35,601 nucleotides of DNA, from positions 1-35,601 of the forward strand of contig JANTGI010000015.1 in assembly GCA_024762995.1 (NCBI GenBank), in the 5' to 3' direction. The translations under genes were made by a program, and so were the position numbers. Shown here one piece after another: positions 15,908 through 24,798 of the stretch; position 1 is the first letter of the stretch; every line of letters starts with the position of its first letter. Origin of the DNA: Saprospiraceae bacterium. GTDB lineage: Bacteria; Bacteroidota; Bacteroidia; Chitinophagales; Saprospiraceae. Below the pieces are notes generated by a model. It was not told where the DNA came from and made no database searches. It worked only from the letters and a program-made list of their open reading frames with translations.

Positions 15908-16715
15908 AGTATCACTATTTTCCATGATGTTCTTTTTAGGGGCGATTGTTCCTGTTGAGGAGGTGAGCCATGTGGCTGTCAGTGACAGTCAGTTTAGCCA
16001 GTGTGCTCCGTTGAATAGACCTTTTAAACACGGTGAAGAATTGACCTATAAATTATCTTATAGCCTAGGTATCATGAACTTGAACGCCGGGGAAGTGGTG
16101 TTTCGCCTTGAAGACAAAGGGGATACCTACAAATTGACCGCAAGGGGCAAGACTTACAAGGGATATGAATGGTTTTTTAAGGTACGTGATTACTATGAAA
16201 CCGAAGTGGATAAAGAAACTTTGCAGCCTATCCATGCCATTAGAGACATCAAGGAAGGAGATTATGCGATGTATGAAGAAACATCTTTTGAGAATGGCCG
16301 AGTGAAAGTGCAACGCGGAACAAATGCTTCGGATTTAGGTGATGTAGAAGTCATTGATGTCAAAAAATGTGTCAGCGACGTGCTATCGTTGCTCTATGTC
16401 TTAAGAACAGCCAACACGGGTACGTTGAAAAAAGGGTCTGAATTACCGATGAGTTTGTTTATTGACAAGGAAGAGTTTAACCTGAAAATGACCTATAAAG
16501 GCAACAATAAAAATAAGAAGATTCCGGGGTTGGGTCGGTTTAAAACCATGGTTTTCGAGCCGGAAGTGGTCAAAGGTACAGTGTTTAAAGGGGAAAAAGG
16601 TATGAAAGTTTGGGTCAGTGATGATGCAAACAAAATCCCGATGATGATAAAATCTCCCGTTTCCGTGGGAAGCGTTAAGGCGACCTTGAAAAGTTATAAA
16701 AATCTGCGGTATTAA
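15900..16715 (+). CDS. DUF3108 family exported protein, 271 aa
   Basis: An N-terminal signal peptide (about 1-18) is followed by a beta-rich domain that begins PFKHGEELTYKLSYSLGIMNLNAGE at roughly 40-65, the recognisable opening of DUF3108 proteins. The ATG overlaps the stop of the upstream membrane protein by 8 bp and AAAGGAG directly abuts it. A strong hairpin terminator ends the unit at 16767-16805. DUF3108 proteins are predicted to be periplasmic or outer-membrane associated and have no firm biochemical role. Coupling to the UPF0104 gene suggests a shared envelope function. Confidence 0.85.
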   Translation: MFKVSLFSMMFFLGAIVPVEEVSHVAVSDSQFSQCAPLNRPFKHGEELTYKLSYSLGIMNLNAGEVVFRLEDKGDTYKLTARGKTYKGYEWFFKVRDYYETEVDKETLQPIHAIRDIKEGDYAMYEETSFENGRVKVQRGTNASDLGDVEVIDVKKCVSDVLSLLYVLRTANTGTLKKGSELPMSLFIDKEEFNLKMTYKGNNKNKKIPGLGRFKTMVFEPEVVKGTVFKGEKGMKVWVSDDANKIPMMIKSPVSVGSVKATLKSYKNLRY

Positions 16716-16766
16716 TCTACCGTTTAAATTATCGCGAGCAAGTTGTGAGAAAGCTTAAACTCGTTT

Positions 16767-16805
16767 AAAAATGGTCATGGACATTGGTTTGTGACCATTT
16801 TTTTA
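16767..16805 (+). terminator. Intrinsic terminator after the DUF3108 gene
   Basis: An 11-bp stem (16767-16777 with 16792-16802) with a 14-base loop is followed by a T run. It separates the UPF0104/DUF3108 pair from the DUF4230 gene. Confidence 0.8.
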
Positions 16806-16871
16806 TATTCGGCTTCAGTGGGGCAAATCAATTTGTTCAATTCCTTGTTCTAAGTGTAAGATTACCGAAAA

Positions 16872-17495
16872 ATGAAGAAAAACATCATCATTATTCTCTT
16901 GGTCATATTGATAGCCGGCTATGCGGGTTGGAAATTGAGCCATTTTGCCGCAAGGCCATCTCGCACCGAAGTGACTTCTACCACCGTCATCAATCAGATA
17001 AAAAAAGTCGCTAAGCTCGTGACAGTGGAAGGGAATATCTCCGAAGTCTATACCCACAAAGACAAGGTGCCATTCATGGGGTGGGGGCCCTATTCTGAAA
17101 AGAAAGCGATGATACGAGTAGAAGCCAAAGTACTGGCAGGCTATGATTTGGAAAAAATGACTTACAAGGTGGATGAAAAAAGCAAAACCATCACCATTAC
17201 TTCTTTGCCGGAACCCGAAATCATGTCCATCGACGATGATTTGAGTTACTATGACATTTTGGAAGGCTATTGGAATAGTTTTTCGGAAGAAGATTACAAC
17301 AAAATCAATCGGCAAATCAAAGAATACGTCAGACAGGTGGCTAAGGAGGGTGAAGTGATGGATGTAGCCCGTCAGCAAGGGTTGGATTTGTTGATGTCCA
17401 TGCAAGATTTAGTCTCGCTAAGTGGCTGGAAATTAGTGCTTCCGCCCCAAAAATCCCCTTCTTTGCCCCCGGAAAAACCCCAAGAAATTCAATAA
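16872..17495 (+). CDS. DUF4230 family membrane-anchored protein, 207 aa
   Basis: One N-terminal transmembrane helix (about 4-24, NIIIILLVILIAGYAGWKL) anchors a soluble domain of about 150 residues. This contains VAKLVTVEGNISEVYTHKD, a segment typical of DUF4230 proteins. The C-terminal 20 residues are proline- and lysine-rich. The upstream neighbour ends in a terminator, so the gene probably has its own promoter, but I could not find a clean -33/-7 pair. The function of the family is unknown. Orientation of the single helix suggests the domain lies outside the inner membrane. Confidence 0.8.
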   Translation: MKKNIIIILLVILIAGYAGWKLSHFAARPSRTEVTSTTVINQIKKVAKLVTVEGNISEVYTHKDKVPFMGWGPYSEKKAMIRVEAKVLAGYDLEKMTYKVDEKSKTITITSLPEPEIMSIDDDLSYYDILEGYWNSFSEEDYNKINRQIKEYVRQVAKEGEVMDVARQQGLDLLMSMQDLVSLSGWKLVLPPQKSPSLPPEKPQEIQ

Positions 17496-17733
17496 AAAGT
17501 CTTCGTTTTTGCTTAGAATTTGGTTTTTTGACCGAATTGATGGGCAAATGGATATTTTTTAACACAATTTACCTGAAATTTAAGATTTTATTACGAACTT
17601 GGGGGCAAGAAATGTGGCTATTTTAGCACATTGTAACCCGAGTTTCATAGATGTGTCTCTTTGAGATGCTAAGATGACGTAGTTTTTGCCTGCTTTTTGG
17701 TGGGCATTATTTTTTAATCAGACCTTGAAAACA

Positions 17734-19089
17734 ATGAGCAAAGATATACTCGACGCACCGGAATCTACAGAGAAAACTTTATTTGGGCATCCGATTGGAT
17801 TGTATATACTGTTCTTTACAGAAATGTGGGAGCGGTTTTCTTATTATGGGATGCGGGCGATTTTGGTGTTGTATTTGGTGGCCAAGACTACCGAGGATAA
17901 CCCGGGATTAGGCTGGGGCAAAGGAGAAGCATTAGCGTTGTATGGTTGGTACACGATGTTGGTCTATGTAATGGCGATACCCGGTGGGATTATAGCAGAC
18001 AAATGGCTAGGTCAACGAAAAGCAGTTTTATACGGTGGGATTTTGTTGGTGATTGGACATAGTGTCTTAGCGGTGGAACAGATGTGGGCATTTTACACCG
18101 GTTTGGCCTTTATTGTATCCGGGGTCGGGATGTTGAAGCCCAATATTTCCACCATGGTTGGTGGATTATACAAAAAAGGAGACATTCGTCGAGATCAAGG
18201 ATTTACCATCTTTTATATAGGAATTAATGTCGGAGCATTTTTGTCTAGCTTAATTGTTGGTACCGTTGGGGAATTATACGGTTGGCATTATGGGTTTGGT
18301 TTAGCGGGTATAGGGATGGCCCTAGGAGTTATTCAATATTGGGCAGGTCAGAAGTATTTGCGGCACGTCGGTAACTATCTAGGAGAGTCTGAAAATGCAG
18401 AAGTAAAAGCCGCCATGAATCGACCATTGACAAAAATAGAGTGGGATCGTATATTAGTTCTGTTCCTTTCTTTTATCATGGTGATTGTGTTTTGGGGTGC
18501 ATTTGAGCAAGCGGGTGGCTTGATGAATATCTATACCAAGGAAAAGACTAACCGGATGCTGATGGGTTATGAAGTTCCAGCGACATGGTTTCAGTCTTTA
18601 AATGCCATGTTTATCATATTCTTAGGTACAGGGGTTGCTTCTTTTTGGGCCAAGCGAAAGCTCAATGGAAAGGTGGCAACTTCTTTATTTAAAATGACAA
18701 TTGGGTTAATCATTATGGGGACAGGCTTCTTTTTTATGACAGGAGCCACGGCGGAATATAATGCCACAGGTTCTTCAGGAATGGGGTGGTTAGTTATGGC
18801 TTACTTGTTTCATACTATCGGTGAATTATGCCTTTCTCCGGTGGCCTTATCCTTTACAACCAAGTTAGCGCCTATGAAATATGCGTCTATTATGATGGGG
18901 GTTTATTTTGCGATGACTGGTTTTGGCAGTAAACTAGCCGGACTACTTGGAGAGTGGTCAGAGAGCTTGGGTGAATACGCCATTTTTACGGGTATAGCGG
19001 TGTTTAGCGTAACGCTGGGTATATTGGTTTTGCTTATTAGGAAGCCGCTAGAGCGCTTGACGCATGGCGCCGAAGACGACGAGCATTGA
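17734..19089 (+). CDS. POT-family peptide transporter 1, 451 aa
   Basis: This is a proton-coupled oligopeptide transporter of the major facilitator superfamily, taking di- and tripeptides across the inner membrane. The ExxER proton-coupling motif (EMWERFSYYG) is in helix 1 near residue 30. The PTR2 signature FYIGINVGA is in helix 5 region near 160. The helix 7 glutamate in AFEQAGG and the helix 10 LSPVALS are also present. The ATG at 17734 (MSKDILD) is preferred over an earlier in-frame start, which would add a tail absent in paralogues. It is the first of three tandem transporters on this strand. Confidence 0.93.
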   Translation: MSKDILDAPESTEKTLFGHPIGLYILFFTEMWERFSYYGMRAILVLYLVAKTTEDNPGLGWGKGEALALYGWYTMLVYVMAIPGGIIADKWLGQRKAVLYGGILLVIGHSVLAVEQMWAFYTGLAFIVSGVGMLKPNISTMVGGLYKKGDIRRDQGFTIFYIGINVGAFLSSLIVGTVGELYGWHYGFGLAGIGMALGVIQYWAGQKYLRHVGNYLGESENAEVKAAMNRPLTKIEWDRILVLFLSFIMVIVFWGAFEQAGGLMNIYTKEKTNRMLMGYEVPATWFQSLNAMFIIFLGTGVASFWAKRKLNGKVATSLFKMTIGLIIMGTGFFFMTGATAEYNATGSSGMGWLVMAYLFHTIGELCLSPVALSFTTKLAPMKYASIMMGVYFAMTGFGSKLAGLLGEWSESLGEYAIFTGIAVFSVTLGILVLLIRKPLERLTHGAEDDEH

Positions 19090-19097
19090 TAATTTTG
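19090..19097 (+). promoter_or_regulatory. Possible -7 element between transporters 1 and 2
   Basis: TAATTTTG matches TAnnTTTG and starts directly after the stop of transporter 1, 50 bp before the next ATG. No TTG lies at the right distance. A small GCCC/GGGC hairpin sits at about 19115-19126. Confidence 0.3.
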
Positions 19098-19146
19098 AGC
19101 ATACAGAATCATTCGCCCTTTCGGGCAAAAGACTAAATAAAACAAA

Positions 19147-20622
19147 ATGAGTAACGAAAACAAAGAATTAGGATTTGGGGCTTTATTGAAATCATTTACC
19201 AAGCCATTTTGGTTGGCTAGTGTGATGGAATTGTTTGAGCGTTGGGCTTGGTACGGGCTTTTTGCGGTATTGGCTATTTATTTGACCGGCTCGACGGATG
19301 AAGGGGCCTTAGGATTTTCTCATGTTGAGCGTGGGGAGATTATGTCTTATGTCACGGCTATTCTTTATTTTTTGCCTATTATTACCGGGGCAATTTCAGA
19401 TAAAATCGGTTATAAGTTATCTCTGATAATTGCTTATTTATTGTTGGGTACCGGATATTATTTTATGGGGCAAGTGACCTCCTACTCGGCAGTATTTTTG
19501 ATGTTTTTAGTGGTGGCTTTGGGGGCCGCCATGTTTAAGCCGGTAGCATCGGCGATAGTCACCAAATCTACGAACAAGACCAATTCTTCCTTTGGTTTTG
19601 GGGTGTTTTATATGATGGTGAATATTGGAGGTTTCTTCGGTCCATTATTTTCGGCGAAACTAAGAGACACCTACGGTTGGAAAATCGTCTTCATTATGGC
19701 GACCATCTCTATTACTATTAACTTGATAATTGTGCTCTTTTTCTTTAAAGAACCTAATCGAGAAAAAACAGAAGAATCCTTAGGGGAGACGATAAGCCGT
19801 TCCTTTAAAAATATATTGGAAGCATTGTCTGATATGAAGCTGACTATGTTATTGGTGATTATGGTTGGTTTTTGGTTGATGTTTAATCAATTGTTTTATA
19901 CGCTTCCAGTTTTTATTGAAGAATGGATTAATACCACACCGATTTATGATTTATTTCATAAGATATTGCCACCCATTGCAGAGTTTTTGAAGAATAAAGA
20001 AGGGGCGATTAACCCGGAAATGGTGGTTAATTTAGATGCCTTTTTTATCATTATCTTCCAGATGTTAATCTCTATGATTATCTTAAAGTGGAAGCCAATT
20101 ACTGCGATGATGTCCGGTATCTTGATTGCTATTGTTGGTATTGCCTTATCTTTTTATACCAATAATGCGTTATATACGGTCTTGGGTATATTGATATTTG
20201 CGATTGGGGAAATGACATCCAACCCTAAATTTTCTGACTATATCGCTAAGATTTCTCCGAAAGGAAAAGAAGCCTTGTATATGGGGACTTACTTTTTGCC
20301 GGTGGCAGTGGCCAACTTATTGACCAAATGGATAACCGGTGATCTGTATGAGAAATATTCCGATAAAGTAGCCATTATCCGCAAGGAGTTAACCGAGAAA
20401 GGGCTAGAGTTGCCGGAAATTACCAAGGCCTACCCAAAAAATGAGTTTTATGCGGATGCGGCCAAAAAACTAAATATGACACAAGACCAGATGACTTCCT
20501 ATTTGTGGGATACTTATCATCCGGGTAATATTTGGTATATTATTGCGGGAATTGGGGTGCTTACCATCGTCGGTTTGATGGTTTATAACGCTGTGGTCGC
20601 CAAAAATGCTAAGGCAAAATAA
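19147..20622 (+). CDS. POT-family peptide transporter 2 (divergent), 491 aa
   Basis: This is a major facilitator with POT features, clearly more divergent than its two neighbours. The ExxER motif is MELFERWAWYG rather than EMWERFSYYG, and the PTR2 region reads FGVFYMMVNIGGFFGP. A roughly 60-residue stretch between helices 7 and 8 (about 259-290) replaces the short loop of transporter 1. It starts 57 bp after transporter 1 and ends with a strong terminator. Its substrate could differ from simple di- or tripeptides; conserved glutamates typical of helix 7 in POTs are not obvious, so proton coupling may differ. Confidence 0.85.
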   Translation: MSNENKELGFGALLKSFTKPFWLASVMELFERWAWYGLFAVLAIYLTGSTDEGALGFSHVERGEIMSYVTAILYFLPIITGAISDKIGYKLSLIIAYLLLGTGYYFMGQVTSYSAVFLMFLVVALGAAMFKPVASAIVTKSTNKTNSSFGFGVFYMMVNIGGFFGPLFSAKLRDTYGWKIVFIMATISITINLIIVLFFFKEPNREKTEESLGETISRSFKNILEALSDMKLTMLLVIMVGFWLMFNQLFYTLPVFIEEWINTTPIYDLFHKILPPIAEFLKNKEGAINPEMVVNLDAFFIIIFQMLISMIILKWKPITAMMSGILIAIVGIALSFYTNNALYTVLGILIFAIGEMTSNPKFSDYIAKISPKGKEALYMGTYFLPVAVANLLTKWITGDLYEKYSDKVAIIRKELTEKGLELPEITKAYPKNEFYADAAKKLNMTQDQMTSYLWDTYHPGNIWYIIAGIGVLTIVGLMVYNAVVAKNAKAK

Positions 20623-20645
20623 TTGACAATATAAAATAATCTTGG

Positions 20646-20680
20646 GAGCACTTCTTTGAAAATTGAAGTGCTCTTTTATT
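20646..20680 (+). terminator. Intrinsic terminator after transporter 2
   Basis: GAGCACTTC (20646-20654) pairs with GAAGTGCTC (20665-20673) around a 10-base loop and is followed by TTTTATT. Transporter 3 begins 32 bp later, so it should have a separate promoter, which I could not identify. Confidence 0.85.
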
Positions 20681-20681
20681 C

Positions 20682-20697
20682 AGGGACACAATCAGAA
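20682..20697 (+). repeat. Fragment of the 62-bp dispersed repeat
   Basis: AGGGACACAATCAGAA is identical to one end of the repeat copy at 18-79 read on its minus strand. Only 16 bases match, so this is either a truncated copy or a shared short motif. Confidence 0.4.
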
Positions 20698-20711
20698 AAA
20701 AACTACAAAAA

Positions 20712-22742
20712 ATGGACAATTCGACAAAATCAATGTTTGACAGTAAAGTGATGGGTCATCCGGCTGGATTATTTATCCTATTTTTCACCGAGATGTGGGA
20801 GCGGTTTTCGTATTATGGAATGCGGGCCATTTTAGTGTTGTTTTTGGTGAGTGCAGTTGGTATCGGTGGTTGGGACTGGAGCAGTAAGCAAGCTTTGGCG
20901 TTATATGGGACATATACTGCGATGGTTTATTTGACGCCCATATTAGGTGGTTATTTAGCGGATAATTTTATTGGTTATCGGAAAGCGGTGATACTTGGAG
21001 CGATTATTATGACGATGGGTCATGCGTCTATGGCTATGGAATTTGCGCATATTTTTTTGTATATTGGGATTGGTTTGTTGATTATTGGTAATGGATTATT
21101 TAAGCCGAATATGACGTCCATTATTTCTCATATGTACAAGGATACACCCGAAAAGAAGGATGGTGCCTATACCATTTTTTATATGGGCGTTAATGCCGGC
21201 GCCTTTTTGGGTATTTTGCTCTGTGGCTATTTGGGGGAGAAAGTAGGTTGGAGCTATGGCTTCGGAATGGCCGGGATATTTATGTTTATGGGGATGTTGC
21301 AGTTTTATTTTGCTCAAAATATCTTCGGGAAAATAGGTCTGGCGCCTGCAAAACTGGAAGAAGGCGAAGTGCACGAACCCAAATTAGAGTTTCCGGAAGA
21401 TCGTCTAAATCCTTTTACATCTTTCGATAAAATACTCATCGCCATTAGTGTAATTATAGGTGTGAGTTGGATTATTAATGACCCGATGTCGGCGATAGCC
21501 AATAAGAATTTCTTAAAAATTGGTGATTTTGATTTTTCTAATTATTACATTTTATTTGGGGTCATTACATTCTTGATCTTAATATTTTCAAGGATATTTA
21601 GATACCCTAAGCAGACTCGAGACCGGATGTTGGCGATTGTGATGTTTGCTATTTTTACGATATGTTTTTGGGCTAGTTTTGAGCAGGCAGGTGGTTCGAT
21701 GACTATTTTTGCCAAAGACTTTAGCAATCGGGTTATGTCCGGACAGTGGGCGACCATTTTTAATGTATTCAACATCATTATTACGGTAGTGCCCATTGGG
21801 ATTATCACCTACGTATTGTTTTTGTTGTTTAAGCAAACCTTCTCCAAATATCCCGTTGCCAATATCATTTTAGGATTTAGTTTTGTGATTATTTGGGGGA
21901 TTGTCTTTTGGATGATTAATCGAGATTTGGGTTCTACATCTTATGAAGTGAGTTATCAGGCCATTGAAACAATGAACGATGAAGGGAAACCCGTCTATAC
22001 AGCCATCACAGAATCCACCACAATACCGACTGATGCCAAGGTGGTGGAAAGGAAAGAAAGTATTATTGAGCCGATTAGCTTACAAGTCGGGTCAGAGTTG
22101 AACTTATTAAAAGTAAAAAAGAAATTTATTTATCTGAATGATGAAAAGTCCGCCAAGGTACTTTCCCTTTCGGAAAAATCACCCATTATCAAAGCTAAAG
22201 TGACACGACTCAAAGATAATGAAGTTGAGATTCCTGCTTCTTGGTTTTCTATCCTAAACTCTTTGTTTATCATCATGTTTGCCCCACTTTTTTCCAGGTG
22301 GTGGGAGAGTAAATACAATCCAAGTGCTGCCGTGAAGTACGGACTAGGATTGATTTTGTTAGGTGTTGGATTTGGAGCATTGGCCTTTGGTTCATTATCC
22401 ATTCCGCAAGGAGCGGCCGTCGCTTCTGTAAGTATTATGTGGCTGGTAATCGCCTATTTGTTCCATACCTTGGGTGAGTTATGTCTTTCTCCGGTGGCGT
22501 TGTCATACATCAGTAAGTTGGTCCCGGGGAGGATGATTGCCTTGATGTTTGGGGTATGGTACATCGCCGTAGCGATAGGTAATAAGACAGCCGGGAAAAT
22601 GGGTGGAGCCATCGAAGAGATAACCGCTCAATACTCGATGACGACCTTTTTCTTGATATTTACGGTAATTCCAGCAGGTTTGGGATTGATTGCTATATTA
22701 TTGAGTCCGGTTGTTAAGAAGTTGATGCATGGGGTGGAGTAG
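20712..22742 (+). CDS. POT-family peptide transporter 3 with large insertion, 676 aa
   Basis: This proton-coupled oligopeptide transporter has TEMWERFSYYG (helix 1, about 26-36), the PTR2 signature FYMGVNAGAFLG (about 156-167), SFEQAGGSM in helix 7 (about 322-330) and LSPVALSYISK in helix 10. It is about 225 residues longer than transporter 1. Most of the extra length lies between residues 344 and 506: two hydrophobic segments (about 348-372 and 381-402), then about 100 soluble, charged residues before EIPASWFSILNSLFI, where similarity to transporter 1 resumes. A further addition is the membrane hairpin near 240-297. The frame is intact throughout. Confidence 0.92.
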   Translation: MDNSTKSMFDSKVMGHPAGLFILFFTEMWERFSYYGMRAILVLFLVSAVGIGGWDWSSKQALALYGTYTAMVYLTPILGGYLADNFIGYRKAVILGAIIMTMGHASMAMEFAHIFLYIGIGLLIIGNGLFKPNMTSIISHMYKDTPEKKDGAYTIFYMGVNAGAFLGILLCGYLGEKVGWSYGFGMAGIFMFMGMLQFYFAQNIFGKIGLAPAKLEEGEVHEPKLEFPEDRLNPFTSFDKILIAISVIIGVSWIINDPMSAIANKNFLKIGDFDFSNYYILFGVITFLILIFSRIFRYPKQTRDRMLAIVMFAIFTICFWASFEQAGGSMTIFAKDFSNRVMSGQWATIFNVFNIIITVVPIGIITYVLFLLFKQTFSKYPVANIILGFSFVIIWGIVFWMINRDLGSTSYEVSYQAIETMNDEGKPVYTAITESTTIPTDAKVVERKESIIEPISLQVGSELNLLKVKKKFIYLNDEKSAKVLSLSEKSPIIKAKVTRLKDNEVEIPASWFSILNSLFIIMFAPLFSRWWESKYNPSAAVKYGLGLILLGVGFGALAFGSLSIPQGAAVASVSIMWLVIAYLFHTLGELCLSPVALSYISKLVPGRMIALMFGVWYIAVAIGNKTAGKMGGAIEEITAQYSMTTFFLIFTVIPAGLGLIAILLSPVVKKLMHGVE

Positions 22743-22805
22743 AGAAAAGGCATGCCTTGTCTCTACTATAACCCCTGCATGCAGCTAGTCCTTCTTTTCA
22801 ATAGT

Positions 22806-22837
22806 AAAAAAAGCATTCCAAGTGGGATGCTTTTTTT
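22806..22837 (+). terminator. Intrinsic terminator after transporter 3
   Basis: A 14-base arm (22806-22819) pairs with 22824-22837 with one G-T wobble, loop AAGT, and a run of seven T. It closes the transporter cluster. Confidence 0.85.
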
Positions 22838-22853
22838 ATATATAAAAAAACCT

Positions 22854-22861
22854 TAATTTTG
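22854..22861 (+). promoter_or_regulatory. Possible -7 promoter element of the glycosidase gene
   Basis: TAATTTTG lies 14 bp before the ATG at 22876, so a transcript would have a very short leader. The T run of the preceding terminator occupies the -33 position, and no TTG is seen there. Confidence 0.4.
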
Positions 22862-22875
22862 TCCAAAACAACCCC

Positions 22876-24072
22876 ATGAAGTTTCCATTTATTTTATTTC
22901 TAGTTTTGTATAGTTGCACGCTTGCGCAAAAAAGTAATCATGTACAAACCGAAGGTGTCCTGTCGATTTCCGAAAGGTCAAAGAATATTTCATCGCCTAC
23001 ATTTGCGGAAGTAATAGGCATCAATGGCGGTTTATTCTTGTCGGGAAGTGAAGAAACCTTGCGCAAGGCCGCTATTTTTAAAAATAACCGGATTTTTTAC
23101 CTGATGGGCCATGATATGAAGGGGCGTTTGCCGAAGGATTTTATACCCAAACCTTGTATGTCGAAATGCCCGAATATCAATTGTGACTGGGAAAATACCA
23201 ATGCGGCTTGGAAATTTCGGCTCTGTGATTGGTCTGTAATCTTTGAAACCAATACCATCGCACTCGAAGTTTTTGAAGGGACAGGACGTAATTATCCCAA
23301 CCGGTTTTATCGGGCGGATGAATTAGGAGACCCCTATAAAACGGGTTTTGCGTACGGTCAAACCATCGGTGAATCCTTAGAAGGTTTAATCACGACGGTC
23401 GAAGTGGGCAATGAGCCACATGGTACTCCCGGTATCAAAACCTTTAATCAATGGAGCAAGGGATTGGCCGAAGGAGTCCGCTCCAAGTCCAAAACCATGA
23501 AAATCTGTTCTGCAGATATACAAAATTCAGGTCCGGATAAGTTTGGTCAAACCTTGCTGAATAATCAAGTGAAGGATATAGATACATCGCTTTTTGATAT
23601 TTTGCAAGTCCATGCCTACGCTATCGATAAAAACTTTAAAGTTACCCTGCCACCGGAGACCTTACGGAAAGAACTGTCTGATATGTACCCGTATCGGGCT
23701 AAAACGCTTTGGTTGGGTGAAGTGGGTTGGGATTCTCAATTACTGGGAGAAGAAACGCAAGCGGCCTATCTTTTGCGGGCCATCGTGCTGGCGATGCGCC
23801 ATGATTTTGACAAAGTTTTTGTGTATAACATCATTGATGATGGTCCTTGGGCGGCACCTTTTGACCACTGTGGCCTATTGAACAAGGATAACACGGAAAA
23901 GAAAAGCTACAAATTGCTCAGAAGAATGGTCACGGAATTTGGCGACTACCACATCTCTAAAATCATCAAAGACGGGGAAAGCGGGGAGTTTGAATATGGA
24001 TTTACAAATGGAAAAAATAATATGACCGTTAGCTGGAAGGGAAGTGATCGTACTATTCCGGACATTCATTGA
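22876..24072 (+). CDS. Secreted TIM-barrel glycoside hydrolase-like protein, 398 aa
   Basis: The protein has a signal sequence (1-18, LVLYSCTLAQ). The Cys at 14 could be a weak lipobox; otherwise cleavage after TLA is likely. The body fits a clan GH-A (beta/alpha)8 glycosidase: Asn179-Glu180 in VEVGNEPHG would be the acid/base pair at strand 4, and Glu282 in LWLGEVGWDS the nucleophile at strand 7. His246 in VHAYAI and Trp325 in DDGPWAAPFDHCG are consistent strand ends. I cannot assign a GH family or substrate. It stands alone between the transporter cluster and a convergent gene, with the second 62-bp repeat copy downstream. Confidence 0.8.
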   Translation: MKFPFILFLVLYSCTLAQKSNHVQTEGVLSISERSKNISSPTFAEVIGINGGLFLSGSEETLRKAAIFKNNRIFYLMGHDMKGRLPKDFIPKPCMSKCPNINCDWENTNAAWKFRLCDWSVIFETNTIALEVFEGTGRNYPNRFYRADELGDPYKTGFAYGQTIGESLEGLITTVEVGNEPHGTPGIKTFNQWSKGLAEGVRSKSKTMKICSADIQNSGPDKFGQTLLNNQVKDIDTSLFDILQVHAYAIDKNFKVTLPPETLRKELSDMYPYRAKTLWLGEVGWDSQLLGEETQAAYLLRAIVLAMRHDFDKVFVYNIIDDGPWAAPFDHCGLLNKDNTEKKSYKLLRRMVTEFGDYHISKIIKDGESGEFEYGFTNGKNNMTVSWKGSDRTIPDIH

Positions 24073-24098
24073 ACCGAATGGACTTTTGCCGGAAGGCT

Positions 24099-24160
24099 AA
24101 GGGACACAATCGGAATAATTGTCCGTAATCTAGGCGAGATTGTTTTGAAATTAGACAAGG
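24099..24160 (+). repeat. 62-bp dispersed repeat, copy 2
   Basis: It begins TAAGGGACACAATCGG and ends AAATTAGACAAGG, matching the minus strand of 18-79. An internal AATCT/AGATT inverted repeat encloses AGGCG. It lies between the convergent glycosidase and the 190-residue membrane protein, where it may serve as a weak terminator; no T run follows. Confidence 0.75.
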
Positions 24161-24225
24161 TGTTCTTAGCAAACCATTTTTATCTTTTGGGGAACAAAAC
24201 ATAACACATTGGCGAGTATGGGTAT

Positions 24226-24798
24226 TTACATAAAAATGGAGAAAAGTAATAGACCGGCGACTAAAAGTAAAAGTATAATCATCAAAGTGAACAGCCAGTT
24301 GCCGCGATAAAGGTCATACATTTTGTCCATCAAGTCCAGCCAATCAAGTTTGCCGCAGGATTTTTCAAAACCAAGTACCAAGTATTTTTTCTTATTGATT
24401 CTTTTTTGGTTTCCATGTTTTTTCAAGATAAGAAAATCCTTATTAAGGAAAGCCAGATCAAATAATTCAGATTTTTGTTTTTTTCCGCCGCTCTCCAGTA
24501 TAAGCGTGTTTGATTTGGGTAGTACTTCCCAACTACCAACACCAATATTGCCATCTATTGATAGCAGAAGCGACCCTACTTCATCATCTTGGAAAATGTA
24601 CAACACGGCTTCGTGGAAGTCCTCATCGTCTCTAAATTCTTTCCAACGCTTATTTACATAGAGTTTTTGGTCTTCAAGGCTTTCGCTGTAAGGCTTGATT
24701 TTAGGAAGGATAAAATCAATATAGGCGTCCATATTGTCAAAAACAGGAAGCTCGCTTTTGAAAGAAGAACCAATAATATTATCGAAACTGAATTTCAC
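24226..24798 (-). CDS. Tail-anchored protein of unknown function, 190 aa
   Basis: I do not recognise this family. The protein has a soluble N-terminal part of about 165 residues, with many lysines and aspartates and no cysteine motif, and a single hydrophobic segment at the extreme C-terminus (about 169-190, LFTLMIILLLLVAGLLLFS). This gives a tail-anchored layout with the domain in the cytoplasm. There is no signal peptide. The start is fixed by a consensus promoter at 24807-24837 whose predicted start point falls about 2 bases before the ATG, so translation may be leaderless. The gene upstream on this strand is a histidine kinase 300 bp away, and a functional link is not evident. Confidence 0.75.
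   Translation of the reverse strand: MKFSFDNIIGSSFKSELPVFDNMDAYIDFILPKIKPYSESLEDQKLYVNKRWKEFRDDEDFHEAVLYIFQDDEVGSLLLSIDGNIGVGSWEVLPKSNTLILESGGKKQKSELFDLAFLNKDFLILKKHGNQKRINKKKYLVLGFEKSCGKLDWLDLMDKMYDLYRGNWLFTLMIILLLLVAGLLLFSIFM

Noticed and set aside
21741-22230. Frameshift or fusion in transporter 3
   Set aside because: The reading frame is open throughout and similarity to transporter 1 resumes in frame after the insertion.
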